Assembly (NCBI RefSeq): GCF_039993895.1
Contig: NZ_CP121194.1
Location: 2,542,001-2,606,000, forward strand
DNA: 64,000 nucleotides
Direction of reading: 5' to 3'
Source of the DNA: Edaphobacter paludis
Lineage (GTDB): Bacteria; Acidobacteriota; Terriglobia; Terriglobales; Acidobacteriaceae
Below, one piece after another: positions 35,589-44,790 of the stretch. Under the pieces are notes generated by a model. The model was given only the letters and a program-made list of their open reading frames with translations. It did no database searches and had not been told where the DNA came from. Within the stretch, counting starts at the first letter, position 1. Every line of letters starts with the position of its first letter. A program made the translations under genes and the position numbers.

Positions 35589-36187
35589 TGGCGCAGTTTG
35601 CGGAACCGATGACACGGCTGATCGAGGAGTTGCGCAAACTGCCGGGAATCGGCACAAAGAGCGCGCAGCGGCTTGCGTTCCATGTGCTGCGGTCTTCGGC
35701 GGAGGATGCTGAGAAACTGTCGGTAGCGATTCGCGAGTTGAAGGAGCATCTGCATCTCTGCTCCATCTGTAACAACATTACCGACGTCGATCCATGTATC
35801 TATTGCACGAGCACGTCGCGAGACCAGCGGCTGATCTGCGTGGTGGAAGAGCCGACCAATATCGCAACCATCGAAAAGACGCGAAGCTATAGCGGTGTGT
35901 ATCACATCCTGCATGGGACGCTGTCGCCCATTGGCGGCGTTGGACCGGAGCAGTTGCGGATTGCGAATCTGTTGACTCGTTTGTCCGAAGTCGACGAAGT
36001 GATTCTTGCAACCTCACCGACGACGGAGGGTGAAGCTACGGCAGGTTATCTTGCCGGCGAGATCCACAGAGCGCGGCCTGAAGTAAGGGTGACTCGAATC
36101 GCAACCGGTGTTCCGGCGGGCAGTGATATCGAGTATGCGGATGAAGTGACGATGACGAGGGCCATGGAAGGTCGGCGCGAATTTTAG
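35588..36187 (+). CDS. recR: Recombination mediator protein RecR
   Basis: 199 residues. N-terminal helix-hairpin-helix '[20 protein letters not shown]' (about 15-34), a four-Cys zinc finger (C58, C61, C70, C73 in '[16 protein letters not shown]') and a Toprim domain ('[16 protein letters not shown]', about 84-99, and '[18 protein letters not shown]'). It loads RecA onto gaps together with RecO/RecF. GTG start at 35588 overlaps the ybaB stop by one base. Confidence 0.97.
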   Translation: MAQFAEPMTRLIEELRKLPGIGTKSAQRLAFHVLRSSAEDAEKLSVAIRELKEHLHLCSICNNITDVDPCIYCTSTSRDQRLICVVEEPTNIATIEKTRSYSGVYHILHGTLSPIGGVGPEQLRIANLLTRLSEVDEVILATSPTTEGEATAGYLAGEIHRARPEVRVTRIATGVPAGSDIEYADEVTMTRAMEGRREF

Positions 36188-36253
36188 CATCGGTACGTTC
36201 ACAGATTGTTCGCAAGACGGTGATATAAGCAAATCGAGGAACAGGAGTCGATC

Positions 36254-37255
36254 ATGCTGAGCCGTCGTGGATTTCTTCGTCAAAGTTTTGCATTTAGTGC
36301 GCTTGCGGGCCTTGGCTCGCTGCCTTCGATAGCAAAAACACCCGCCCATAAGCCCAATGCCGCGGCCAACCACCTCCTGATGGTAGGAGACTGGGGTTAT
36401 GAAGACTTTGCCGCGCAGAGCCGCGTCGCGGATGCGATGCAGCGATACGTGCACGAACATAGACTGACGACGGATGCTCTGCTGATGCTTGGAGACAACT
36501 GGTACGGACAATTGCCGGGCGGAGTTGCATCGCCGCGATGGAAGACACAGTTTGAGGACATGTATCCCAAAAACGTCTTCAACTGCCCTGCCTATGCAAT
36601 CGCGGGTAATCATGACTATCAGCGGATGCCTGAGAGTAAAGTGGCTGCCGAGTTGGAGTATGCGCGCAAGGGTGGAACGCGCTGGACGATGCCGTCGCTC
36701 TGGTACAGATTCGACTTTCCGGCGACCAATCCTATGATGACGGTAATTGCGCTCGACAGCAATATGCCGCATCCAGCGGGACAACATACAAAGGCCGCGA
36801 ACTTTACCTTGACGCCCGAGCAACAGGCAGAACAGCTAACGTGGCTTGAGACCGAGCTGATGAAGCCGCGCACAACGCCATTCCTTGTTGTGATGGGACA
36901 TCATCCCATCTTTTCCAATGGGCCGCACGGAGACAATCAGATCCTGATTCGGGACTGGGACCCGCTGTTGCGCAAGTATAAGGCGCATCTGTATCTTGCA
37001 GGTCACGATCATGACATGCAACATCTGGAGTTCGACGAACACCCTACGTCATTCGTGCTGTCGGGCGGAGGCGGCGCGGACCTTTACACGTTGAAGATCG
37101 AAGAAGCCCAGCGTGGACCATACGCTGCGAAGGTATATGGCTTCAGCCATCTTGAGGTCACGCCGGAGAAGCTGACGCTGCGTCATATGGATGAAACCGG
37201 ACGGTTGATTCACGCCTTCGACAAGATGCCCGATGGCAGTGTGAAGATCGCGTAA
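36254..37255 (+). CDS. Tat-secreted metallophosphoesterase (purple acid phosphatase-like)
   Basis: 333 residues. Twin-arginine signal 'LSRRGFLRQSFAFSALAGLGS' (2-22) places it outside the cytoplasm. The calcineurin-like metal motifs are in order: 'MVGDWGYED' (Asp), 'LLMLGDNWY' (Gly-Asp), 'YAIAGNHDYQR' (Gly-Asn-His-Asp), 'VVMGHHPIFS' (His) and 'LYLAGHDHDM' (Gly-His-x-His). Gly-Asp-Trp/Tyr variants of this kind are found in tartrate-resistant purple acid phosphatase relatives. The substrate is probably a phosphomonoester. A 16-bp hairpin spans its stop. Confidence 0.88.
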   Translation: MLSRRGFLRQSFAFSALAGLGSLPSIAKTPAHKPNAAANHLLMVGDWGYEDFAAQSRVADAMQRYVHEHRLTTDALLMLGDNWYGQLPGGVASPRWKTQFEDMYPKNVFNCPAYAIAGNHDYQRMPESKVAAELEYARKGGTRWTMPSLWYRFDFPATNPMMTVIALDSNMPHPAGQHTKAANFTLTPEQQAEQLTWLETELMKPRTTPFLVVMGHHPIFSNGPHGDNQILIRDWDPLLRKYKAHLYLAGHDHDMQHLEFDEHPTSFVLSGGGGADLYTLKIEEAQRGPYAAKVYGFSHLEVTPEKLTLRHMDETGRLIHAFDKMPDGSVKIA

Positions 37256-37271
37256 CGATCTTCACACTGCC
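37235..37271. terminator. Long bidirectional hairpin spanning a stop codon
   Basis: GGCAGTGTGAAGATCG (37235-37250) and its exact complement CGATCTTCACACTGCC (37256-37271) form a 16-bp perfect stem. The loop CGTAA contains the TAA of the metallophosphoesterase. It lies between this gene and convergent gpmI and so can stop both transcripts. No T-run follows on either strand. Confidence 0.65.
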
Positions 37272-37277
37272 TGCGAC

Positions 37278-38903
37278 TTAGTTCTCTTCAGAACGAAGAT
37301 TGATGCCGGTCATCTCTTTCGGCTTTTCGAGACCGAGCAGCGTCAGGATGGTCGGAGAGATGTCGCGCAGGCTTCCGCCGGGGCGAAGGATGCGGTGATG
37401 GCTTGTGTTCGCTTCATCGTTGACGAGTATGAAGGGTACTGGGTTGGTGGTGTGCGCCGTGTGCGGGCCACCAGTCGCTGGGTCGATGAGCATCTCGGCG
37501 TTGCCGTGGTCGGCGGTGACGAGAAGCGATCCTCCGCGCTGCTTGATTGCCTGATAGATGCGACCTAGCTGCGTATCAACGGTTTCGACGGCGCGAATGG
37601 TGGGTTCGAGTTTGCCAGAGTGACCAACCATGTCGGCGTTGGCGAAGTTGACGATGATGACGTCGAAGGCGGTGTCGTTGACGGCTTTGACTACAGCGTC
37701 GGCGATGCCGGATGCAGACATCTCAGGCGCGAGGTCGTAGGTGGCGACTTTTTGTGAAGGAATGAGAACGCGGTCTTCGCCGGGGAATGGCTTTTCGATT
37801 CCGCCGTTGAAGAAGTAGGTTACGTGCGCGTATTTCTCTGTCTCGGCTACGCGGAGGTTGCGGAGATTGGCTTGAGCCAGCACGTTGGCCAGCAGGTTGT
37901 CCATCGACTCGGGCTGGATGACGATGGGCAGCTTGAAGTTTTTGTCGTACTGCGTCATGCAGACGTAGTGGATGTTCTTCGGCGCGCGGGCGCGAGGAAT
38001 TTCGGCTTCTAGCTCGGCGGCCTTGGGCAGATCGTTGGCGTCGCTGGCCGTGAGACCGCCGGGGACGTCGCAGTTGCGGGCGAGCAGGCGGGTGATCTGA
38101 CGGGCGCGGTCGGCGCGGTAGTTGAAGTTGACGCAGACGTCGTTGTCGCGGATGAGGCCGACTGAGTTGCCGCTCGCATTCACCACGGTGAACGGTGGGA
38201 TGAACTCGTCGGTGATGTCGTTGTTGTAGAGCTCTCGCACGCGTGCGACGGCGTCGTGATAGCTGCCGCCCTGGGCCGTCCCGGTGACCATGGCCTCGAA
38301 GGCTTGCAGCTCCTTCTCCCAACGCAGATCGCGGTCCATCGCGTAGTAGCGGCCGGAGACGGAGGCGAGTTGACCGACACCGATCTCGCGAAGTTGTTGC
38401 TGCAATGCTTCGAGATGACCTGCTCCGCTGTTGGGCATGGTGTCGCGGCCGTCCATGAAAGCGTGGACGAAGACGCGGGTGAGGCCGTGTTTCGCGGCCA
38501 TGCGCAGCAATGCGTAGAGGTGGCGCTGGTGCGAGTGGACGCCGCCGTCGGAGAGCAGGCCGAAGAAGTGGAGGCCAGCTTCGCGTGATGCGGCGAGGGT
38601 GAAGGCGGCGGTGAGAACGGGATCGCGGAAGAGGGTCTCGTCAGCGATGGCGGTGTCGATGCGCGTCATGTCCATGCGGACGATGCGGCCTGCACCGAGG
38701 TTGAGATGGCCGACCTCGGAGTTTCCCATCTGGCCGTCGGGAAGACCGACGAAGTGTTCGCTGGCGCGGATGAGGGTGTTGGGATAGGTGGTCAGCAGCT
38801 TGTCGTAGACGGGCTTGCGGGCGAGAGCGATGGCGTTGCCGTTGGTCTCGGCGCGATAACCCCAGCCGTCGAGGATGGTAAGAACGATCGGTTTGTTTGA
38901 CAT
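37278..38903 (-). CDS. gpmI: 2,3-bisphosphoglycerate-independent phosphoglycerate mutase
   Basis: 541 residues, Mn-dependent alkaline-phosphatase-fold enzyme interconverting 3- and 2-phosphoglycerate. Asp12 is in '[10 protein letters not shown]'. The nucleophile Ser62 is in '[17 protein letters not shown]'. '[14 protein letters not shown]', '[13 protein letters not shown]' and 'NFRADRARQ'-type (here '[12 protein letters not shown]') blocks follow. The second metal site is '[13 protein letters not shown]' and '[11 protein letters not shown]'. Length is slightly above the usual 510. The 5' end is overlapped by another minus-strand frame (see the Cys/His-rich gene). Enolase, the next glycolytic step, lies 2 kb upstream on the same strand. 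Confidence 0.96.
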   Translation of the reverse strand: MSNKPIVLTILDGWGYRAETNGNAIALARKPVYDKLLTTYPNTLIRASEHFVGLPDGQMGNSEVGHLNLGAGRIVRMDMTRIDTAIADETLFRDPVLTAAFTLAASREAGLHFFGLLSDGGVHSHQRHLYALLRMAAKHGLTRVFVHAFMDGRDTMPNSGAGHLEALQQQLREIGVGQLASVSGRYYAMDRDLRWEKELQAFEAMVTGTAQGGSYHDAVARVRELYNNDITDEFIPPFTVVNASGNSVGLIRDNDVCVNFNYRADRARQITRLLARNCDVPGGLTASDANDLPKAAELEAEIPRARAPKNIHYVCMTQYDKNFKLPIVIQPESMDNLLANVLAQANLRNLRVAETEKYAHVTYFFNGGIEKPFPGEDRVLIPSQKVATYDLAPEMSASGIADAVVKAVNDTAFDVIIVNFANADMVGHSGKLEPTIRAVETVDTQLGRIYQAIKQRGGSLLVTADHGNAEMLIDPATGGPHTAHTTNPVPFILVNDEANTSHHRILRPGGSLRDISPTILTLLGLEKPKEMTGINLRSEEN

Positions 38904-39774
38904 GGTTTAGGTCAGGATAACAAGAGTGAGCGCCGCCATGCTGCGAGTGCGCGCAAGCTGCGACAGCCTGAAGACTCGAGAGGGTTGTGGGCTGCTGTTG
39001 GCTTGGGTGGCGCGGGCTTGTAGAAGACGAGTCAGGGTGTGATGAAGTCGATGGGGCAGAAGAGAGTTTGGGTCTCTCCTCCAGATGGGTTTGTGCCACT
39101 TCACCCACCTTAGCGACGATGAAGCCGTCGCGAAGATGGGGCACGCCGTTTCGGGCTTCGTTGGGATTGATTGCGGGTTTAGACCGTGGCGGTAGACCTG
39201 CTTCGGCACGGCGATACATTTCTTGAACCTCGGCGATTGTGTAGCCGGAGGCTAATCTCATGCCTTGTTTTGCTTCGTTATCGATCTCCGCTTTCGATTC
39301 TGCTTCCAGGATTTCTTCTTCGATGACTTCTTCTTCCACGACCTCTCCCTGTTCGCCGATGATGGCGCGCGGAGCGAGATTACCCAGCCGGGGATGAGCG
39401 ATCACTCGTTCGACTGGCACGACGTCCTCGTCGGTGGGAGCTTCTTTGGGCAGGCTGAGACTTGCGATCTGAAGACCGTAGAGGAGCAGGCCGGCGCGTT
39501 TGCTGTCGATGGCGCAGGAGGCAACGCGTTGAAGAACCTCGGCGATGGAGGCCAGAATGGAGCTGCGGTCTTCGATCCGAGGTAGCTCAAAGTCGGACAT
39601 GCGGGCGCGGCGGGAACGGAGATCATCGACGGCGCGACGAGTGGTGTGGTGGTAGTAGCAGAACTCTTCGTGGCGCAGGCAGGGACTGCCGCAACGATGG
39701 CCATCGATAAAGATGTGGCGGCAACGATAGCGTTTGAGCTTGTCTTCAGTTATCTCGGCGATTTGGTCTGGCAT
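38641..39774 (-). CDS. Cys/His-rich putative zinc-binding protein, 3' end uncertain
   Basis: 377 codons open. Residues 18-42 hold a dense metal-ligand pattern: Cys-Arg-His, then [10 protein letters not shown] and Cys-Tyr-Tyr-His-His. A helical middle follows (about 75-105, '[36 protein letters not shown]') with an acidic stretch of Glu (about 145-165) and '[27 protein letters not shown]'. From memory, proteins with this N-terminus are multi-copy in Terriglobia; function unknown. The last 88 or so codons overlap gpmI on the same strand and translate to Arg/His/Pro-rich nonsense. An alternative frame stops at 38907, four bases before the gpmI ATG. I therefore suspect a frameshift and a true end near 38904-39050. 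Confidence 0.6.
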   Translation of the reverse strand: MPDQIAEITEDKLKRYRCRHIFIDGHRCGSPCLRHEEFCYYHHTTRRAVDDLRSRRARMSDFELPRIEDRSSILASIAEVLQRVASCAIDSKRAGLLLYGLQIASLSLPKEAPTDEDVVPVERVIAHPRLGNLAPRAIIGEQGEVVEEEVIEEEILEAESKAEIDNEAKQGMRLASGYTIAEVQEMYRRAEAGLPPRSKPAINPNEARNGVPHLRDGFIVAKVGEVAQTHLEERPKLSSAPSTSSHPDSSSTSPRHPSQQQPTTLSSLQAVAACAHSQHGGAHSCYPDLNHVKQTDRSYHPRRLGLSRRDQRQRHRSRPQARLRQAADHLSQHPHPRQRTLRRSSRRPDGKLRGRPSQPRCRPHRPHGHDAHRHRHR

Positions 39775-39841
39775 GGTGTATCCCCCTCTGTACTTAAGGT
39801 CCTAAAGTCTTCAAAAGAAATTGGTTAAGTCTGGACTTCCG
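39768..39841 (-). repeat. Duplicated leader unit, copy B
   Basis: The 67 bases before the ATG at 39774, plus its first codons, match copy A (22387-22473, opposite orientation): CGGAAGTCCAGACTTAA, GAAGACTTTAGG, CCTTAAGTACAGAG and a purine run that doubles as ribosome binding site. This copy is with its own gene, so it is probably the ancestral arrangement. Confidence 0.65.
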
Positions 39842-39862
39842 AACTCGTGCGGTTAAATGCAA

Positions 39863-39885
39863 AAGCCCGGCACGAGGCCGGGCTT
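39863..39885. repeat. Hairpin of the duplicated leader unit, copy B
   Basis: AAGCCCGGC (39863-39871) pairs perfectly with GCCGGGCTT (39877-39885) around ACGAG. It stands 21 bases upstream of the conserved leader, as in copy A. The 9-bp GC-rich stem followed by TATTTG could terminate plus-strand transcripts. Confidence 0.6.
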
Positions 39886-40166
39886 ATTTGCTTGCTGTTT
39901 CAATTATAGTGAGTCGACTAGAACTCTTTTGCAATTTTATGTTGTTGATTTCTTAGGGAGTTGCACGATTTAGGGCTTGACAAGTTTTCCACAGTGGGCG
40001 GGATGGATAAGAGGCATACCCCAGGGGCTAAAGCCCCCTTTTGTCGGCTTCGCAGAGAGAGGGCCAAGGCTGAAGCCTTGGCGTACCTAGAGGCCAGCGG
40101 AGAAGACTGCTCATCCCTTAACCAAGTCAGAAAATGTTGAGAACGACCAGCAAACTATGACAATAA
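39886..40166. other. Intergenic region with a dispersed repeat
   Basis: No gene is seen. Apart from the palindromic repeat at 40014-40090 the sequence is AT-richer than its surroundings (about 39890-39990). It separates the DUF2059 gene's 3' end from the leader of the Cys/His-rich gene. Confidence 0.4.
40014..40090. repeat. Two-hairpin dispersed palindromic repeat, copy B
   Basis: Inverted relative to copy A at 22534-22608. GCATACCCCAGG, then GGGGCT-AA-AGCCCC (6-bp stem), a GAGAGAGGG linker and CCAAGGCT-GA-AGCCTTGG (8-bp stem), ending CTAG. The hairpin arms and linker are conserved between copies, while the inner spacer differs. This is REP-like behaviour. Copy number elsewhere cannot be judged. 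Confidence 0.7.
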
Positions 40167-40748
40167 TTACTTTTGATCCGCCGCGCTTGCAGGAACCTGA
40201 GCCGCCTCATACTTCTTTTTGGCAGCTTCTATTTCGTCCTTATGCCGCAAGTAAACCTCACGTCCAACCTTCTGTCCCGCCTCACGCAACTGATCACCGG
40301 CGAAGGATTCAATAAAGGGCTGAGACTGAAGCAGATGTTGGCCGGCGGGCGACTTGTAAAAAGCGATGACAGCACCCATCTCTTCTTCGGAAAAATATCG
40401 CTGGTAGGCGGGGATAAACGCGGACTCGAGATCGATGTTCCCGATGGACGTTTTCATATCATCCCAGAACGCCGTAGGGAGATAGGGCGCGGAGCTTGAC
40501 TGCATCCCGTTAACCATCTGAAACATGAGTTTATGCGCTGTTTCTATTGCGTGTGTAAGCCTGTAGTACTCATGAATCTGCTCCACCGTGGCTGGATGAG
40601 CAGGGACAAGATCTTCGGAAGGTGCCTTCGTGGTTTGGGTCTGTGGGCTGGGAGTTGCGGCAGGAATGGGCTGCGAGGTCTGCGCACTGACAGAGGCGGC
40701 CAAGGAAATAACGAGGATTACAGCGCAGCTTTTGAGTTGATTCGGCAT
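40167..40748 (-). CDS. Secreted DUF2059-domain protein
   Basis: 193 residues starting at the ATG at 40748, chosen because it gives a clean signal peptide (Met-Pro-Asn-Gln-Leu-Lys then a Val/Ile/Leu core, ending Val-Ser-Ala-Gln). A Pro/Thr-rich linker (about 25-50) precedes the helical DUF2059 region with its hallmark 'FIPAYQRYFSEEEMGAVIAFYKSPAGQHLLQSQP' (about 108-141). The C-terminus is a charged Ala/Lys helix. The family is periplasmic and of unknown function. It lies 105 bases after enolase, same strand. Confidence 0.8.
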   Translation of the reverse strand: MPNQLKSCAVILVISLAASVSAQTSQPIPAATPSPQTQTTKAPSEDLVPAHPATVEQIHEYYRLTHAIETAHKLMFQMVNGMQSSSAPYLPTAFWDDMKTSIGNIDLESAFIPAYQRYFSEEEMGAVIAFYKSPAGQHLLQSQPFIESFAGDQLREAGQKVGREVYLRHKDEIEAAKKKYEAAQVPASAADQK

Positions 40749-40853
40749 TCGCAGAGCATACCTCAAGGCTCGACGATTTCGCTGCGGAATATTCCGCAAA
40801 TTGCAGCCGTGCCCTTTTTGCTGTGGGCACGGCTTCAATGTTGGTTGATTTGG

Positions 40854-42497
<1,644 letters not shown>

Positions 42498-43511
42498 ATG
42501 AAGCTACCCATTGCGACCGCCGCTCTCGTTTTGATCACGATCCCCGTTATTGCACAGGATGCGCGGACCGGCGTTTCTACGCCTCCAGCGGTGGACATTA
42601 CGACGACCAGCGATGACAGTCCGGCGAGTCCTGCGCTGAAGCCGCGCGTACCCGATGCGAAGCCCTCGGCGGCTGTACCGGCGGCGACGAATTCAACGGG
42701 CTCTGGGGCCTATGGGCCTTATGTGCCTTATCGTGCGGCTGGGAGTGCCGCGCCAGCGCCAACTACTTCTGCAGCCTTTGATCCCGATGCGAGTATTGTG
42801 ACGACCACCATTCCTGATACATCGGAGGCGGCGGACTCTCCGGCTCTCAATGCGGACATCGTGACCAGCGTTCCGGAGCGTGAAGGTGAGATTCGCGAAG
42901 GGACATTGCTGAAGGCGCGCATCACGCAGGGCCTCTCGACGACGGGCACGCTCGAAGGCTCACCCTTTTCGGCTTCGCTGACTGAACCTGTCGAGAAGGA
43001 TGGCCGAGTGATTCTTCCCATCGGGTCGATGGTCGAAGGTCGCGTGACCGAAGTTCGCAGCGGACGGCGCATCTCGGGGCGGGCGGCACTGCATCTTCAA
43101 GTAAACAATGTGACGCTGCCGGACGGCTCGCAGTATGTCATTCATGCGCAGTTGATCGATACGGACCAGATGGACCATAGCAATGTTGACAGCGAAGGCA
43201 CGCTGGTTCGCAGGGACCACGTAAGGAAGACACTCGCCGCGATGTCCGTAGCTACCGGCGGCGCTGCTGCTGCGGGCGCGATGATGGGCGGAGGCGTCGG
43301 GGCGCTGGTTGGTGCGGGAATTGGCGCAGGGGCGAGCACGGTTCTCTGGTTGAAGCAGGACCGGCAAGAGGCGCTTCCGAAGGATTCGCTTTTGGTTTTC
43401 AGTCTGACGACGCCGATGGTACTGAAGCCAACAAGTGATCGTACGATGAGCAGCATGGCCGCACCGCACGAGGTTCCCTATACTGCGGTGGCTACGGTTC
43501 CTGTTCAGTAG
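42498..43511 (+). CDS. Secreted protein with VirB10/TrbI-like C-terminal domain
   Basis: 337 residues. The signal peptide (Met-Lys-Leu-Pro-Ile through Pro-Val-Ile-Ala-Gln, about 1-21) fixes the ATG at 42498 with GAGGAA upstream. Residues about 25-130 are Pro/Ala/Ser/Thr-rich low complexity. Residues about 135-240 ('GTLLKARITQGLSTTGTLEGSPFSASLTEPVEKDGRVILPIGSMVEGRVTEV') resemble the beta-rich fold of VirB10/TrbI-type proteins. A Gly/Ala-rich hydrophobic hairpin follows (about 252-283). No other type IV secretion gene is nearby, so it is more likely a stand-alone envelope protein than part of a conjugation system. Confidence 0.65.
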   Translation: MKLPIATAALVLITIPVIAQDARTGVSTPPAVDITTTSDDSPASPALKPRVPDAKPSAAVPAATNSTGSGAYGPYVPYRAAGSAAPAPTTSAAFDPDASIVTTTIPDTSEAADSPALNADIVTSVPEREGEIREGTLLKARITQGLSTTGTLEGSPFSASLTEPVEKDGRVILPIGSMVEGRVTEVRSGRRISGRAALHLQVNNVTLPDGSQYVIHAQLIDTDQMDHSNVDSEGTLVRRDHVRKTLAAMSVATGGAAAAGAMMGGGVGALVGAGIGAGASTVLWLKQDRQEALPKDSLLVFSLTTPMVLKPTSDRTMSSMAAPHEVPYTAVATVPVQ

Positions 43512-43519
43512 CTGGAAAG

Positions 43520-43984
43520 TTACTGGACGCGGATAGCAGGGACAAGTTTGTCTAAAAGAGGCTGCTGTTCTTCGCGGATATACTTTCGTGCTTCCTCGAT
43601 GGAAAACCAGCGACCCCTATCGATTTCAGGGATTTCGAGTTGATGCCCGGAACGTGGAGGCCATTCGATCTGACAGGTGTTGCTCGTCAATTGGAGGGGA
43701 TCGCAATCGCCTTCAAATGCCCACACCGTTACCACCTTTCCGCTTTTTTGTTGGACCGTGCCCAGATCGGCAAATTCTCCAGTCGCCACAAAACCAGTTT
43801 CTTCTTCAAACTCGCGCCGCGCAGCAGCAAGGGGATTTTCGTCTGGTCCATACTCGCCCTTGGGAATCGTCCACGCGCCTTTGTCTTTCCTGGCCCAGAT
43901 GGGTCCGCCGGGATGTACCAGAAAGACCTCCAGTTCATTGGTCAATTGGCGATACATCATCAGTCCTGCGCTGCGCTTCGGCAT
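43520..43984 (-). CDS. Nudix hydrolase
   Basis: 154 residues. The complete Nudix box G-x5-E-x7-R-E-U-x-E-E-x-G-U spans residues 43-65, with R57, E58, E61, E62 and G64 in place. Start 'KRSAGLMMYRQLTNELEVFLVHPGGPIWARKDKGAWTIPKGE' matches the small NTP-pyrophosphohydrolase/diadenosine-polyphosphate group. Likely substrate is a nucleoside diphosphate derivative. Convergent with the preceding gene. Confidence 0.88.
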   Translation of the reverse strand: MPKRSAGLMMYRQLTNELEVFLVHPGGPIWARKDKGAWTIPKGEYGPDENPLAAARREFEEETGFVATGEFADLGTVQQKSGKVVTVWAFEGDCDPLQLTSNTCQIEWPPRSGHQLEIPEIDRGRWFSIEEARKYIREEQQPLLDKLVPAIRVQ

Positions 43985-44061
43985 TTGTAGAGACCTTAAC
44001 AGTTCTTCGAGAATTTCTCATCTTGTTGCGGTTATAAAAATCACTCGTTGGAACGAAAGTG

Positions 44062-44678
44062 TTAGCGGACGCCCTCCTCGATGAGGGCGACGCCCCACGG
44101 GGGTAGAACGATCGTGCTATTTTGAGAGACCGCTTCACCGGAAAGCAGGTTCTTTCCCTGTGGCATGACATAGGGGATGCGAGCCGGAGAAGCCGAATAA
44201 TTCAAGAGGTAGTGAACAAGGTGGCCATCGGTCAGTCTGCCGCTGCGCATGATCGTCGGGAAGTGGAGCGCTTGCTGCGGTCCCCAGAGACCGGCACGTT
44301 TGACACTTTCCTCCACAATCTTCTCTACAAGTGCATCGCTGGGCATGAAGCCGACGTAGGTGACCTCGCCCTTGCCATAGTTGTTGCGGACGATGGCTGC
44401 GTACTTGCCCCAAACTGGATGATGGTAGCGGGCGATGGTGGTGGCTGTCGTGGGCGTGAGCAGCTCCATCCACCAGCGTGCGGTATTGTCAGCAGCGCCG
44501 ACGTGGTACGGATCACTCTCCAGCGTGACGCCCTCGGGGATGGTGAACACTCCTCGTAGTAGGCAGCACCGAAGAGGATCGTCTGCTGATCCTGATGAGA
44601 TTGCGCAATGGCGGGGAATGCATTCGTAACAGCCAAAGCGGCGGAGATAGCGAATTTTAGCAACCGACGTTTGATCAT
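44062..44678 (-). pseudogene. Remnant of a secreted GH42-type beta-galactosidase with a large internal deletion
   Basis: From the ATG at 44678 a signal peptide (Met-Ile-Lys-Arg-Arg-Leu-Leu-Lys through Ala-Ile-Ala-Gln) leads to 'ILFGAAYYEE', the opening strand of a GH42 barrel. The frame then breaks at about 44548-44555. In a different frame the sequence continues with 'GVTLESDPYHVGAADNTARWW', 'YGKGEVTYVGFMPSDALVEKIVEE' and 'LLNYSASPARIPYV...LLSGEAV...LPPWGVALIEE', the C-terminal trimerisation and beta domains of such enzymes. Almost the whole catalytic barrel (several hundred residues) is missing. It lies next to an intact GH127 gene on the same strand. Confidence 0.75.
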
Positions 44679-44790
44679 GGGGTGTTTTTGCCGTAGAGGT
44701 TGCAGGAGGTGAAGGGAGCAAGCGCCTGTATTGAGAGGCGCTGCTTCGATGAAATTGTGACCTTTGAGGTTTCTTTTTAGAGAGACATCT

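Noticed and set aside
37723-38322. 199-codon Arg-rich minus-strand frame inside gpmI
   Set aside because: Out-of-frame read of a well-identified phosphoglycerate mutase.
42498-43511. Part of a conjugation or type IV secretion locus
   Set aside because: No other vir/trb/tra-like gene in the window; neighbours are enolase and a Nudix hydrolase.
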